DNA of 64,000 nucleotides from Desulfolithobacter dissulfuricans (GCF_025998535.1 NZ_AP024233.1:2054001-2118000), one strand, 5' to 3'. Positions 37,309 to 46,432 are shown, counted from the stretch's first letter. Notes: a model not told the origin generated them from the letters alone. Translations and numbers: made by a program.

Positions 37309-37566
37309 GATGTGCCCCTTGTATTCCTGATAGAGAAGTATCCTGCCACCATCACGGGGTGGTTCCAGGACTGTTTACGCTAACCGGGAGCTATTGTACA
37401 CGATTCTCGAGTTTGCGAATAGTCAAAAAACTGTTTCCCCTCCCCTTGACAACCCCTTTTTGAGGATTATCGTTTCAGGCGAAAAAGGGTGAAATATCAG
37501 CGAGGTAAACACAAAAAAAGACCTCGTATACCCACTGGATTACAACCACTGAAAGGAGGAAGAATC

Positions 37567-38028
37567 ATGGCACTGATACGTTTTGCAGATCAACCGCAGT
37601 TCAGGAATCCCTGGGCGGAGTTTGAGCGTATCCGTCAGGGCCTTGATGAAATTTCCCGCAGTTTTTTAAGCGGCGCTGTCAATCGCCCCATAAACCCCAC
37701 GGTGTATCCGCCGCTCAATATCTTTGAAGATGAGGAACACCTTATCATCAAGGCCGAGCTGCCCGGGTTCAAGGCAGAGGATATCGATATCTCCCTGGAA
37801 GGCGATACATTGACCCTGCAGGGTAAACGGGATCTGCGGCCGGAAGAGGAGAAGATCTCCTACCACCGGCGTGAAATCGCCACCGGCAGTTTCAGCCGGG
37901 CCATCACCCTGCCGACCAAGATTGACCCGGATTCCATTTCCGCAACGCTGAAAAACGGTATTCTCACTGTGACGCTCAGCAAGGCGCCTGAAGTTCGGCC
38001 AAGGAAGATCAGCGTGGTCACCGAATAA
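37567..38028 (+). CDS. Hsp20/alpha-crystallin small heat-shock protein (first)
   Basis: A 153-residue chaperone that holds unfolding proteins. The alpha-crystallin domain spans about residues 45-140 (ELPGFKAEDIDISLEGDTL ... LKNGILTVTL), with a C-terminal PRKISVV tail of the I-x-V type. AAAGGAGGA lies 7 bases before ATG 37567; the longer frame upstream is not used. A TTGACA is at 37446 but no convincing -10 partner is seen. It is followed by a second Hsp20 gene. Confidence 0.93.
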   Translation: MALIRFADQPQFRNPWAEFERIRQGLDEISRSFLSGAVNRPINPTVYPPLNIFEDEEHLIIKAELPGFKAEDIDISLEGDTLTLQGKRDLRPEEEKISYHRREIATGSFSRAITLPTKIDPDSISATLKNGILTVTLSKAPEVRPRKISVVTE

Positions 38029-38138
38029 GGGAAACACTACTTGATCCGCTTTCATGAGCTGACGCAGTACGGAAAGGAAAAATACAGCCTGGAGCCGGCA
38101 GGTTCCCGGTTGATTCTCTGGTATACAGGAGGTACGCC

Positions 38139-38540
38139 ATGGGAGAGAATGAACTGACCATCCAGCAGAAGCAGGAAGTGCAACACGCCGGGGAAACCAC
38201 CAAACCGGAAAAATACTTTGTCCCGGCAGTGGATATATTTGAGACCGACAAAGATGTCACCGTGATCGCCGAGATGCCGGGAGTCCCCAGAGACGGGGTC
38301 GACATCTCGCTGGAGGATGATGTCCTGACCATCAAGGGTACCAAGGAGCCTGAAAACATGGGCAATGTCCGTATCCTGCTGCAAGAGTACGAGACCGGCC
38401 ACTACCTCCGCCGTTTCACCGTGGCGGAAACCATTGATCAGGATAAAATAGAAGCCTCCATGTCCGACGGCCTCCTGAAGGTCGTCCTGCCCAAAACCGC
38501 GCCGGCTCAGCCCCGAAAGATCGAAGTCAAGGTCGGTTAA
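38139..38540 (+). CDS. Hsp20/alpha-crystallin small heat-shock protein (second)
   Basis: A 133-residue Hsp20 with EMPGVPRDGVDISLEDDVL and MSDGLLKVVLPK in the alpha-crystallin domain, ending PRKIEVKVG. Preceded by AGGAGG. The two proteins probably assemble as partners. A terminator follows. Confidence 0.93.
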   Translation: MGENELTIQQKQEVQHAGETTKPEKYFVPAVDIFETDKDVTVIAEMPGVPRDGVDISLEDDVLTIKGTKEPENMGNVRILLQEYETGHYLRRFTVAETIDQDKIEASMSDGLLKVVLPKTAPAQPRKIEVKVG

Positions 38541-38575
38541 CGGGGTCTGAGATACCGACTGCAGCAGATACAGCG

Positions 38576-38606
38576 GCCGCTGCCAGTTTCTGGCAGCGGC
38601 TTTTTT
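38576..38606 (+). terminator. Rho-independent terminator of the Hsp20 pair
   Basis: Stem 38576-38586 / 38590-38600 (11 bp, 3-base loop), then TTTTTT from 38601. Confidence 0.9.
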
Positions 38607-38616
38607 CTTTTTTTCT

Positions 38617-38784
38617 GATTACCATCAATCTTTGGCATTGAAACCGATGTCGACCTCACTTGTTTCACGGGACGCCATAAACCCGTCCCTGGGGGCTTGA
38701 CTGTGGCCATCCAGGCCACAGACACCCGTGAAACAAGTAAGGCCGACATCTTCATCCATCGGTGGCTGAATTTCAGTGGTAATC
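38617..38784. repeat. Palindromic dispersed element, copy A (uninterrupted)
   Basis: About 168 bases with gattacc / ggtaatc ends. A perfect 14-bp pair (38658-38671 / 38725-38738) encloses two inner hairpins, one of them ctgtggcc/ggccacag at 38701-38708 / 38714-38721. Copy B at 31743-33936 is the same element with the group II intron inside. The arm end tttcagtggtnatca also occurs at 20085-20100 and 22719-22733. Confidence 0.87.
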
Positions 38785-38856
38785 ACATTTTTTTCTTCTT
38801 TTTTTATCCCCTGCCCGCGGCCGATGGTGGAGCGGAGCTAAAAAACCGGGTGAAGA

Positions 38857-39693
38857 TCAATCCCCCTCGATCCGCGGGCCCTGCACCACGACCCGGGCCT
38901 CGGGGCAGGCAGGATTGGAGTATTCCACCAGGCTGGCGCTCAGCGATCCGATCCGGATCCGGGAACGGATAAAGACCGGAATCCGGCAGACATCGTCGGT
39001 GAGCCAGATTACCGTATCTCCTTCCTTGTCATAAAGCCCCTTGAAGGTGAGCCGGGGCAGGAACCTGAGGGTCTGCCTGGGCCCGAAAATGGTCCGGCGC
39101 TGCTCACGCCCCTCCAGGACCACCTCCACCGGATTCCTCTTTTTATCGGCAAAGGTGGGCACCACCACCCTGGTTCCGGGGCGAAAGGCCAGAGTCCGGG
39201 TGATGACAAAGGCGGAAAACTCGTTGTAGACCGGTCCACTGACCTGGAACTCCTGCACCTTTTCATCGTTGCGACGATAGAGAACCCGACCCTTTTCCTG
39301 GTCATAGAGGGTCAACCGCCTGGTCTCCCGGCCGCGGCCCTCCCTCTGAAGAACCTCGTAGCGCTGCGGCAGCCTGTCCGGTCCGCAGACATAGGTAACA
39401 AAGCTGTCATCCACTGGATAGAAGAGCCGGAACAGACCGTAATCGCTCACCCGGGCCCGGATGGCAAAGCAGTCCTGTTGCCGTTTATCGGGCTCCGCGG
39501 AAATATAGAGATCGCCGATCTTGATGCCGCCGCTCCAGGAGATCTCGTAGTGCATGGACTCCTGGCCGGAAAAGACAATGGCCGCGGTGTCGGGCCGGAT
39601 CGGCAGCGCCCCGTCTTCGGCCCGGCCAGCGCCCGGCAGCAGCAGCCCCCACAGGAGCAGCAGCAACAGGTATGGCTCAATTGCCAAGCGCAA
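38857..39693 (-). CDS. DUF3108 exported protein
   Basis: A 278-residue protein with a cleavable signal peptide (about 1-25, ending GAGRAEDG) and the DUF3108 pattern: SMHYEISWSGGIKIGDLYI near the start and LTDDVCRIPVFIRSRIRIGSLSASLVEY at the end. Function unknown; possibly periplasmic or lipid-associated. It overlaps the UbiA-like gene by 17 bases and closes the menaquinone operon. Confidence 0.85.
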   Translation of the reverse strand: MRLAIEPYLLLLLLWGLLLPGAGRAEDGALPIRPDTAAIVFSGQESMHYEISWSGGIKIGDLYISAEPDKRQQDCFAIRARVSDYGLFRLFYPVDDSFVTYVCGPDRLPQRYEVLQREGRGRETRRLTLYDQEKGRVLYRRNDEKVQEFQVSGPVYNEFSAFVITRTLAFRPGTRVVVPTFADKKRNPVEVVLEGREQRRTIFGPRQTLRFLPRLTFKGLYDKEGDTVIWLTDDVCRIPVFIRSRIRIGSLSASLVEYSNPACPEARVVVQGPRIEGD

Positions 39694-40534
39694 GGGAAAG
39701 CCAGGTGGCGACGAACAGGGTCAGGGCAATGAACCCGTTCATGGAGAAAAAAGAGACCTGGATCCGGGAAAGATCCCGGGGGTTGACCACGATATGCTGG
39801 TAAAAAAGCGCGCCGCCTGTGAGGACAATACCGATGTAATAGACCAGCCCCAACCCCATCTGGTAGCCGGTGAGGGTGAACAGGATAAAGGCCAGAACGT
39901 GGAAAAAAACCGCCAGCCTGAAGGCCCGCCGGCGGCCGAAAAAGGCCGGCATGGAGTAGAGTCCGGCCTTGCGGTCGAATTCGGCGTCCAGGCAGGCATA
40001 GATGGTATCGAAGCCGGCGACCCAGAACAGCACTCCAAGGGACAGGACCCAGGGGTAGCCCTCCAGGGTGGCCCGTACCGCCACCCAGCCGCCCAGCGGT
40101 GAAAAGGCCAGCGCCAGCCCCAGCACCACGTGACAGAGCCAGGTAAAACGCTTGGTCAGAGAATAGATCAGGGTCAGGGCCAGGGCAAAGGGCGCGATCA
40201 TAAAGGCCGTGGTGTTGAGCATGTAGCAGGCAAAGAAGAAGAGCGCCCCCGAAAAGAGCATCATGGCCCACGACTGGCCCAGGGTAACCTCGCCGGCAGG
40301 CAGGGCCCGGGCGGCGGTCCTGGGATTGGCCGCGTCAAAATGACGATCAGCGATCCGGTTAAAGGTCATGGCGCAGGTACGGGCCCCGACCATGGCCACC
40401 ACAACCCAGAAAAAGATCCGGAACCGCGGCACACCGTCCGCTGCCAGAAAGGCCCCGATCAGCGCAAACGGCATGGCGAACACCGTGTGCTTGAACTTGA
40501 TCATCTCAAGGAGAATTTTTATTTTTTCCAGCAT
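39677..40534 (-). CDS. UbiA-family prenyltransferase (menaquinone, MqnP-like)
   Basis: A 285-residue membrane enzyme that attaches a polyprenyl chain to an aromatic acid. The two Asp-rich motifs are NRIADRHFDAANPRTAARALP (from residue 59) and DAEFDRKAGLYS, with about nine helices. In a futalosine operon its substrate should be the 6-carboxy-naphthoquinol (MqnP role) and not 4-hydroxybenzoate; that is inferred from context. Confidence 0.88.
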   Translation of the reverse strand: MLEKIKILLEMIKFKHTVFAMPFALIGAFLAADGVPRFRIFFWVVVAMVGARTCAMTFNRIADRHFDAANPRTAARALPAGEVTLGQSWAMMLFSGALFFFACYMLNTTAFMIAPFALALTLIYSLTKRFTWLCHVVLGLALAFSPLGGWVAVRATLEGYPWVLSLGVLFWVAGFDTIYACLDAEFDRKAGLYSMPAFFGRRRAFRLAVFFHVLAFILFTLTGYQMGLGLVYYIGIVLTGGALFYQHIVVNPRDLSRIQVSFFSMNGFIALTLFVATWLSLALGN

Positions 40535-40636
40535 GGATCAACGTCTGGCAGTTTGAATTCATGATTCGGGCAACATGTTGTTCACCCGTTCACAGCAGGA
40601 CCGGTCCGTCAACGTCCCGCCGCAGAGATCCGACTT

Positions 40637-41194
40637 TCAGTCCGCACCTTCCCAGCGCGACAGACCGGGTACGGCGATGCCGAGCTGATCGCAGAGCCGG
40701 CCGCCGAAATGGAGGGCCATGGCCTGGAAATCATCCGGCTTCTGGTAAAACGAGGGCATGAGCGGGCAGATGGTCGCCCCGGCATCATGGAGTGTCAGCA
40801 TGTTGCGGATATGGGTGCGGTTCAGCGGGGTTTCCCGGAAACAGAGCAGCAGCGGCCGGCGTTCCTTGAGGGTGACGTCCGCGGCCCGGTGGATGAGGTT
40901 TCCCGAATAGCCACCGGCAATGGCTCCCAGGGTGCCGGCGGTACACGGCAGGATCACCATGGCCTGGTAGGGACTGGAGCCGGAGGCCATGGGAGCGGTG
41001 AAATCCTTGATCGAATACCAGCGGTCAACCCCGGCAAGCTCTTCCGGCGCCATCCCCTGCTCCAGCTCGAGCACCTTGCGGCCGGCCTCGGAGACAATCC
41101 CGTGCACCTCCACGCCCAGCTCCCCGAGAAGCCTGGCAAACTCGACCACGTAGAGCATGCCGGTGGCTCCGGTGATGGCCAGAATAAGTCGCAT
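40637..41194 (-). CDS. UbiX-type flavin prenyltransferase
   Basis: A 185-residue flavoprotein making prenylated FMN for UbiD-type decarboxylases. ITGATGMLY at the start, LPCTAGTLGAIAGG for FMN phosphate, and CFRETPLNRTHI are family marks. The start MRLILAITG at 41194 is preferred to 41212. The partner decarboxylase (UbiD/MqnL-like) is not in the window, so it must be encoded elsewhere. Confidence 0.9.
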   Translation of the reverse strand: MRLILAITGATGMLYVVEFARLLGELGVEVHGIVSEAGRKVLELEQGMAPEELAGVDRWYSIKDFTAPMASGSSPYQAMVILPCTAGTLGAIAGGYSGNLIHRAADVTLKERRPLLLCFRETPLNRTHIRNMLTLHDAGATICPLMPSFYQKPDDFQAMALHFGGRLCDQLGIAVPGLSRWEGAD

Positions 41195-41232
41195 GTTGCC
41201 TCTTCCTGTCATACCCTGTTCCCGGCCCTGCC

Positions 41233-41937
41233 CTACTTGATCCCGATATAGATGGAGACGATACCAAACGTCAGCGGAATACGGTCCACTTTGGCAAATC
41301 CGGCCTGGCGCATCATGGCGAGCAGTTCCTCGGGTTCGTAGAAGGCGGCGATGGACGAGGCCAGGTACTCATAGGCCTCCTTGTCGCCGGATACCATGCC
41401 GGCCACGGCAGGCAGCACCTTGTTGAGATAAAAATTATACAAAGGTTTGATCAGCACGTTGGTGGGCCTGGAAAACTCCAGGATCAGCAGCTTGCCGGTG
41501 GGGCGCAGGATCCTGTACATCTCACCCAGCCCCTGCTGGGTCCGGGACAGGTTACGGACCCCGAAGGCTACGGTGCAGCCCCAGAAAGTATTGTCCGGGG
41601 CCGGTATCTCCTCGCCGTCGCCGCAGACGGGCAAGATCCGCCCGCGTCGGTCATCGTCGGGCAGGGACCGGACACCCTGGCGGAGCATGTCCTCGCAGAA
41701 GTCCACCGCCAGAACCTGGCGTTCCCGGGCCTGCCTGGTGAGTTCCAGGGACAGCGGCAGGGTACCGGCACAGAGGTCAAGCACCGGGCCCCGGGGAAAC
41801 TCCCGCAGCAGCCTGGTGGTCTTCCAGCGCCAGTAGCGGTCCACCTGCATGGAGAGCAGAGAGTTGAGCAGGTCGTATTTACCGCTGATGGCAGCAAATT
41901 TGTCCCGGACAAAGACTTTTTTTTCTTCCGGTTTCAT
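41233..41937 (-). CDS. menG: Demethylmenaquinone methyltransferase (UbiE/MenG)
   Basis: A 234-residue SAM methyltransferase for the last ring-methylation step. VLDLCAGTLPLSLEL is the SAM loop (from 52), FGVRNLSRTQQGLGEMYRILRPTGKLLILEFS is the UbiE/MenG hallmark and LYNFYLNKVLPAVAGM its second signature. Placed between mqnA and ubiX in the operon. Confidence 0.93.
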   Translation of the reverse strand: MKPEEKKVFVRDKFAAISGKYDLLNSLLSMQVDRYWRWKTTRLLREFPRGPVLDLCAGTLPLSLELTRQARERQVLAVDFCEDMLRQGVRSLPDDDRRGRILPVCGDGEEIPAPDNTFWGCTVAFGVRNLSRTQQGLGEMYRILRPTGKLLILEFSRPTNVLIKPLYNFYLNKVLPAVAGMVSGDKEAYEYLASSIAAFYEPEELLAMMRQAGFAKVDRIPLTFGIVSIYIGIK

Positions 41938-41968
41938 ATAGTTACAGCTTGAATTTTGAAGTTTGAGC

Positions 41969-42793
41969 TCATGAAAAAATTTTCAGCGGCAGGGCACCGG
42001 GATCCGCCTCGCCCCGGGCGATAAGCAGGGAAAAGAAACGTTTGAGTGCCTCCTGCTTGCTCTCATCCAGGTCATATTCCATGGCCCCAAGATAGCGCGA
42101 ACAGGCCTCGCAATCCATGGGAATCCGCCGGGCCACCCGCTCGCAGATCTCGGGCAGCCGGACAAGCCCCCGGTCGCGGCAGGTGAGGAAACTGTGATGA
42201 ATCTCCCGGGCGGTCTGCTCGGACTCCTGCAAGAACGACTCCCGGATGGCGCAGACGGCAAAGACAAAGGGAAGCCCGGTCTGGTTGTTCCAGAACTCGG
42301 CCAGGTCGGTCTGGTACGGATAGCGATTTTCCAGCCGCAGCCGCAGGGCCTCGTCACCGATGGCCAGCACCCCGTGAATCCCGGCCTCGTCCCGGCGCGA
42401 GCCATAGACCTCTCCCACCGTGTACTCGGGCGTCACACCGATGAACTCTTCAAGGATGATCCGGACCAGGGAGACCGAGGTATCCGACTGGCCGGTGAGC
42501 AGCACCAGCTGCCCGCCCAGCTCCCCTGGCGGCACAGTGGAAAACAGAAAGACCGACCCCACCGGCCCGGTGGCGCTGATGGAGAGATCGGCCAGGATCC
42601 GGTATCGGTCCGGCCGGGCCGCATACTCAAACGACGACACAAAACCAAGATCCAGCTCGCCGGCGGCCAGCAGCCGGTTGAGGGTGGAGGGCGGCGCCTC
42701 GGTGACGATCCAGTCGCTCCGGGGCACCTCTTCTTTCCACACCTCGTAGATGGGTGCGGTGTTTATGTAGTTCACCATGCCGATACGGGCCAT
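41969..42793 (-). CDS. mqnA: Chorismate dehydratase
   Basis: A 274-residue periplasmic-binding-protein-like enzyme converting chorismate to 3-enolpyruvylbenzoate, the first step of the futalosine route. Begins ARIGMVNYINTAPIY, then LDLGFVSSFEYA and AIGDEALRL, all typical of MqnA. It starts 3 bases after the deaminase stop. Confidence 0.93.
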   Translation of the reverse strand: MARIGMVNYINTAPIYEVWKEEVPRSDWIVTEAPPSTLNRLLAAGELDLGFVSSFEYAARPDRYRILADLSISATGPVGSVFLFSTVPPGELGGQLVLLTGQSDTSVSLVRIILEEFIGVTPEYTVGEVYGSRRDEAGIHGVLAIGDEALRLRLENRYPYQTDLAEFWNNQTGLPFVFAVCAIRESFLQESEQTAREIHHSFLTCRDRGLVRLPEICERVARRIPMDCEACSRYLGAMEYDLDESKQEALKRFFSLLIARGEADPGALPLKIFS

Positions 42794-42796
42794 CGG

Positions 42797-44014
42797 TCAC
42801 ATCCAGGTTATCTGTTTTTGCCGGCCATCGGTCAGAAACGGGTAGACCTGATCGCCATCATGCACTTCCCCGGCCGCAATGGCGAGCACCGCGGCTCTGC
42901 GGCCCGGCTCCAGGGTTCCATAGTCCTGTTCCAGGCCCAGCGCCCTGGCACCTCCCAGGGTGGCCATGGCGACAATGTTCCTGTCGGATATGGCCGGATG
43001 GTCCTGTCGCAGGATATGCATCTCCCGCCAGAGCGACACTTCGGGATTGGAGGTCAGACTGTCCGTGCCCAGGGCCGGCAGCAGACCGGCAGCAAGAAAG
43101 TCCGCCACCGGCGCCTTCCCCACCCCGAGAAAGCGGTTAGAACCGGGGCAGAGACAGATCCTGACCTGTTGTCGGGCCATGATTTGAATCGCCTCTTCCC
43201 GGACATGCACACAGTGGACGCACAGGGTATCGGAGTCCAGGACACCAAGTTGATCTAAGTACTGCACAGACCCTGCATTGTCAATCCCGGCAGGTTGAAA
43301 AGAACCGTCCCAGAAGCCGCGCCGACGCAGAAAATCAGCGATCTCTCCGCGCCCGTGGCAGACCAGCTCCTCTTCCACCGCTGGTTCGGCTACATGGATG
43401 GGAAACCGGTGGCCAAGGCGCCGGGCCCGCTCCTTCAGGGCCACGATCAGCTGCCGGTGGGTGGAATAGGGCGCATGGGCCGTGCACATGCGGCTGTCAT
43501 CCTGCCCGGCCAGCACGGCCAGGCTGCGCTCGGCCGCCGCCCGGCTCAGGCCGAGCAGCTCGAGATAGGACTGGACAACACCGGGAAACCCGGGCTGGAT
43601 CTCCAAACAGGTATCGGTGTTGCCGATATCGGCAAGAGCAATCACCCCATCCCGGTGCTGGCGGGCCAGGACCTCCCGGGCTGCGGCCGTAACCTGTGAC
43701 CCTGTGGCGCCGTGACGCTCGCGCTCACGGAGCATCTCTTCGATCCAGCCGGTAAAGGTGGCAGGTCGTTGCTGCCTCCGGGCAAGAAAACCAAGATGGG
43801 AAAGCTCCAGGTGGATATGGGCGTTGATCAGGCCGGGAAGGAGAAGGGTATCGGGATGGGTCTGGACCGCTGCCCCGGAAAAACGGGCCTGCATAACCTC
43901 AAAGGGTCCGAGGTCGAGGATGATACCTTCCTGCACCACCAGTCCGCCATCCCTGATGACAGGACGGCTGACAGGTACCAGCCAGGAGGCACGGTGAAGA
44001 ACAGGAGAAGGCAT
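42797..44014 (-). CDS. Amidohydrolase, probable aminodeoxyfutalosine deaminase
   Basis: A 405-residue metal-dependent amidohydrolase of the TRZ/ATZ group. Metal ligands: HIH at 66-68, H in IHVAEP, H in HCVHV and D in GTDSLTSN. Within an mqn operon the likely reaction is deamination of 6-amino-6-deoxyfutalosine to futalosine. If correct, the organism uses the futalosine-hydrolase (MqnB) branch. Substrate is inferred from context. Confidence 0.83.
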   Translation of the reverse strand: MPSPVLHRASWLVPVSRPVIRDGGLVVQEGIILDLGPFEVMQARFSGAAVQTHPDTLLLPGLINAHIHLELSHLGFLARRQQRPATFTGWIEEMLRERERHGATGSQVTAAAREVLARQHRDGVIALADIGNTDTCLEIQPGFPGVVQSYLELLGLSRAAAERSLAVLAGQDDSRMCTAHAPYSTHRQLIVALKERARRLGHRFPIHVAEPAVEEELVCHGRGEIADFLRRRGFWDGSFQPAGIDNAGSVQYLDQLGVLDSDTLCVHCVHVREEAIQIMARQQVRICLCPGSNRFLGVGKAPVADFLAAGLLPALGTDSLTSNPEVSLWREMHILRQDHPAISDRNIVAMATLGGARALGLEQDYGTLEPGRRAAVLAIAAGEVHDGDQVYPFLTDGRQKQITWM

Positions 44015-44115
44015 CAGTCAACCAGAAAATGGCTGAACCATACCCGGGACCGGAGAAAAACAAAAAACAAAAAACAGCCCGATCCCTGGATACGGAACGC
44101 AGAAGCCCTGCCGTT

Positions 44116-45174
44116 TCAGACAGGTGTATAATCCATCCGCCGCTGCCTGGGCTCGAACCCGGCATCACGGACCAGCCGCTGGATCTCTTGTTCCGAGAGC
44201 CGGAAGTGCACCCCGGCGGCTGCAACCACGTTTTCCTCGATCATGGTGGACCCGAAATCGTTGGCACCAAAGAAAAGCGACAGCTGGGCTATCTTGGGCC
44301 CCTGGGTCACCCAGGAGGCCTGGATATTATCGAAATTATCCAGAAATATCCGGCTGAGCGCCAGCATCCTGAGATAGTTGAACCCACTGGTTTTTTCGAT
44401 CTCCATGGCCTGGGCCAGCGGGGTGTTGTCCGGCTGGAACGGCCAAGGAATAAAGGCCGTGAATCCGCCGGTCCGGTCCTGGAGATCGCGCAGACGCTGG
44501 AGGTGCTCCAGCCGCTCTTCCATGGTCTCCACATGGCCAAACATCATGGTGGCCGTGGTCCGCATCCCCAGGTTGTGGGCCTCTTCCATGACCTGGATCC
44601 AGCGATCGGCGGAACATTTCCGCGGGGCCAGAGTCTGGCGTACCCGGTCGGAGAGGATCTCCGCCCCGCCGCCTGGCATGGAATCCAGGCCGGCGGCCAT
44701 GAGCCGCTCGAGCACCTCCCGGGTGGAGAGGCCGGACAACTCGGCAAAATGGCAGATCTCAGGCGGCGAGAAACCGTGGACGTGGATACCGGTCTTCTTC
44801 ATGAACCGGAGCATCTCCTCGTAATACTCCAGCGGCTTGTCCGGATGGAGCCCGCCCTGGAGGAGGATCTGGGTCCCGCCCAGTGCCATGGTCTCGCGGA
44901 TCTTCTGCGCAAGCTCCTCAAAGCTCAGCAGAGAGCCGGTTCCGTCCTCGGGCGCCTTGAAAAACGCGCAGAACTTGCAGGCCGAAATACAGATATCGGT
45001 GTAGTTGATATTCCGGTCGATCACATAGGTGACCACCGGTTCCGGATGGAGCCGTTTTCTGATGGCATTGGCCATGAAACCAAGCTCGTGGAGACTCGCC
45101 TCCCGGGCCAGCGTAAGAAACTCCCTGCCATCGATCCGGTCGCCTTCCACGACCCGCTGCATCAACTCGTTCAT
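44116..45174 (-). CDS. mqnC: Cyclic dehypoxanthine futalosine synthase
   Basis: A 352-residue radical SAM enzyme. The cluster cysteines are C62, C66 and C69 (DICISACKFC), with the MqnC-type DRNINYTD before and ILLQGGLHPDKPLEYYEEML after. It closes the spiro ring from dehypoxanthine futalosine. It follows mqnE by 5 bases. Distinguished from MqnE by the LLQGGLHP segment. Confidence 0.92.
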   Translation of the reverse strand: MNELMQRVVEGDRIDGREFLTLAREASLHELGFMANAIRKRLHPEPVVTYVIDRNINYTDICISACKFCAFFKAPEDGTGSLLSFEELAQKIRETMALGGTQILLQGGLHPDKPLEYYEEMLRFMKKTGIHVHGFSPPEICHFAELSGLSTREVLERLMAAGLDSMPGGGAEILSDRVRQTLAPRKCSADRWIQVMEEAHNLGMRTTATMMFGHVETMEERLEHLQRLRDLQDRTGGFTAFIPWPFQPDNTPLAQAMEIEKTSGFNYLRMLALSRIFLDNFDNIQASWVTQGPKIAQLSLFFGANDFGSTMIEENVVAAAGVHFRLSEQEIQRLVRDAGFEPRQRRMDYTPV

Positions 45175-45179
45175 GACCC

Positions 45180-46274
45180 TTAGAATGTCTGGAGAATATT
45201 GTAGAGAGTGTCGCGCTCCACCGGTTCCCGACCCGCCTCCCGGATCAGCTTGATCAGGGTGCGATGGCCCAGGGCCTGCTCGGTCTCGGCTCCGGCCATG
45301 TGGGTGATGATCTCTTCCTTGACCGTGCCGTCCATGTCATCAGCCCCGAACGACAGGGCCACCTGGGCCAGCTTGGGGCCGATCATGACCCAGTAGGCCT
45401 TGATATGGGGAAAGTTGTCGAGCATCAGCCTGGCTACGGCGATGTTTTTCAGGTCATCCACCCCGGTGGTCCGGGAAAGCTGGGACAGCTCGGTGTTTTT
45501 GGGATGAAAGGAGAGCGGGATAAAGGCCAGGAATCCACCGGTCTCGTCCTGGGTCCGGCGCAGAGCATCCAGGTGTTCGAGCCGCTCGTCAATGGTCTCG
45601 ATGTGGCCGTAAAGCATGGTGGCGTTGGTATTGAGGCCGTGACGGTGTGCGGTTCTGGTGACTTCGAGCCAGCCCTCGCCGGAGAGCTTCTTCTCACAGG
45701 TAAGCTCCCGAATCCGCGGGGAGAAGACCTCGGCCCCGCCTCCGGGAATGGAGCCGAGCCCGGCCTCCTTCAGTTCCTCCAGGGTGTCGCCCACCGACTT
45801 GCCGGCCAGTTCGGCCAGGTGATGGATCTCCACACAGGTAAAAGCCTGGATATGCACGTCCGGACGGATCTCCTTGATACCTCGAAGCAGATCAAGATAA
45901 TAGGAATACGGCAGGTCCGGATGAATGCCGCCCACCATGTGAATCTCGGTGATCGGTTCCTCCAGCCGCTCCCGAACCTTTTCCTTCACATCCTCCAGGC
46001 TCATCTCATAGGCCTGATCATGACCCTTTTCCTTGCCGAAAGCGCAGAACTTACAAAGATTGGTACAGACGTTGGAGTAATTGATGTGCTGATTGTAGAT
46101 GAAGTAGGCGCGGTTACCGTTCTTGCGTTCGCGGACGATATTGGCAAGATACCCAAGGGCTAGGATATCCGGACATTCGTACAGCCGCCGGCCGTCCTCC
46201 AGGGAGAGCCGTTCTTCGTTGCGGACCTTGGCAAGGATATCGCCAAGTCCGGCCTGTTCAATAAATGAGTCCAT
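45180..46274 (-). CDS. mqnE: Aminofutalosine synthase
   Basis: A 364-residue radical SAM enzyme joining 3-enolpyruvylbenzoate and SAM-derived adenosine. Cysteines C70, C74 and C77 (NVCTNLCKFC), with NQHINYSN before and EIHMVGGIHPDLPYSYY after, are MqnE-like. The frame opens at 46331, but MDSFIEQAG at 46274 matches the normal start. First gene of the menaquinone operon. Confidence 0.92.
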   Translation of the reverse strand: MDSFIEQAGLGDILAKVRNEERLSLEDGRRLYECPDILALGYLANIVRERKNGNRAYFIYNQHINYSNVCTNLCKFCAFGKEKGHDQAYEMSLEDVKEKVRERLEEPITEIHMVGGIHPDLPYSYYLDLLRGIKEIRPDVHIQAFTCVEIHHLAELAGKSVGDTLEELKEAGLGSIPGGGAEVFSPRIRELTCEKKLSGEGWLEVTRTAHRHGLNTNATMLYGHIETIDERLEHLDALRRTQDETGGFLAFIPLSFHPKNTELSQLSRTTGVDDLKNIAVARLMLDNFPHIKAYWVMIGPKLAQVALSFGADDMDGTVKEEIITHMAGAETEQALGHRTLIKLIREAGREPVERDTLYNILQTF

Positions 46275-46337
46275 GAGATAGATACCTGACCTGCATGACT
46301 GACCCAGGGTTGCCTGCCCAGCCATAATCACAGAAAT

Positions 46338-46369
46338 GAAAAAACCGTACCGTCCAGACCGGTACGGCC
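46338..46369 (-). terminator. Second of two tandem terminators after the sigma factor
   Basis: On the minus strand, a ccgtacc/ggtacgg stem (46345-46369) is followed by TTTTTT (complement of 46338-46344). It stands 16 bases downstream of the first. Confidence 0.8.
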
Positions 46370-46376
46370 TTCAAGA

Positions 46377-46417
46377 CAAAAAAAAGCGCCTGCCACGACG
46401 ATCCCGTGACAGGCGCT
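46377..46417 (-). terminator. Rho-independent terminator of the sigma factor gene
   Basis: Stem agcgcctg-cacg / cgtg-caggcgct (46385-46417, one internal mismatch), then eight or nine T on the minus strand (46377-46385). Confidence 0.9.
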
Positions 46418-46432
46418 CCAATCCCTTTCCTC

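Noticed and set aside
37440-37566. Heat-shock operator (CIRCE-like) before the Hsp20 genes
   Set aside because: A TTGACA is present, but no CIRCE inverted repeat or good -10 element could be seen.
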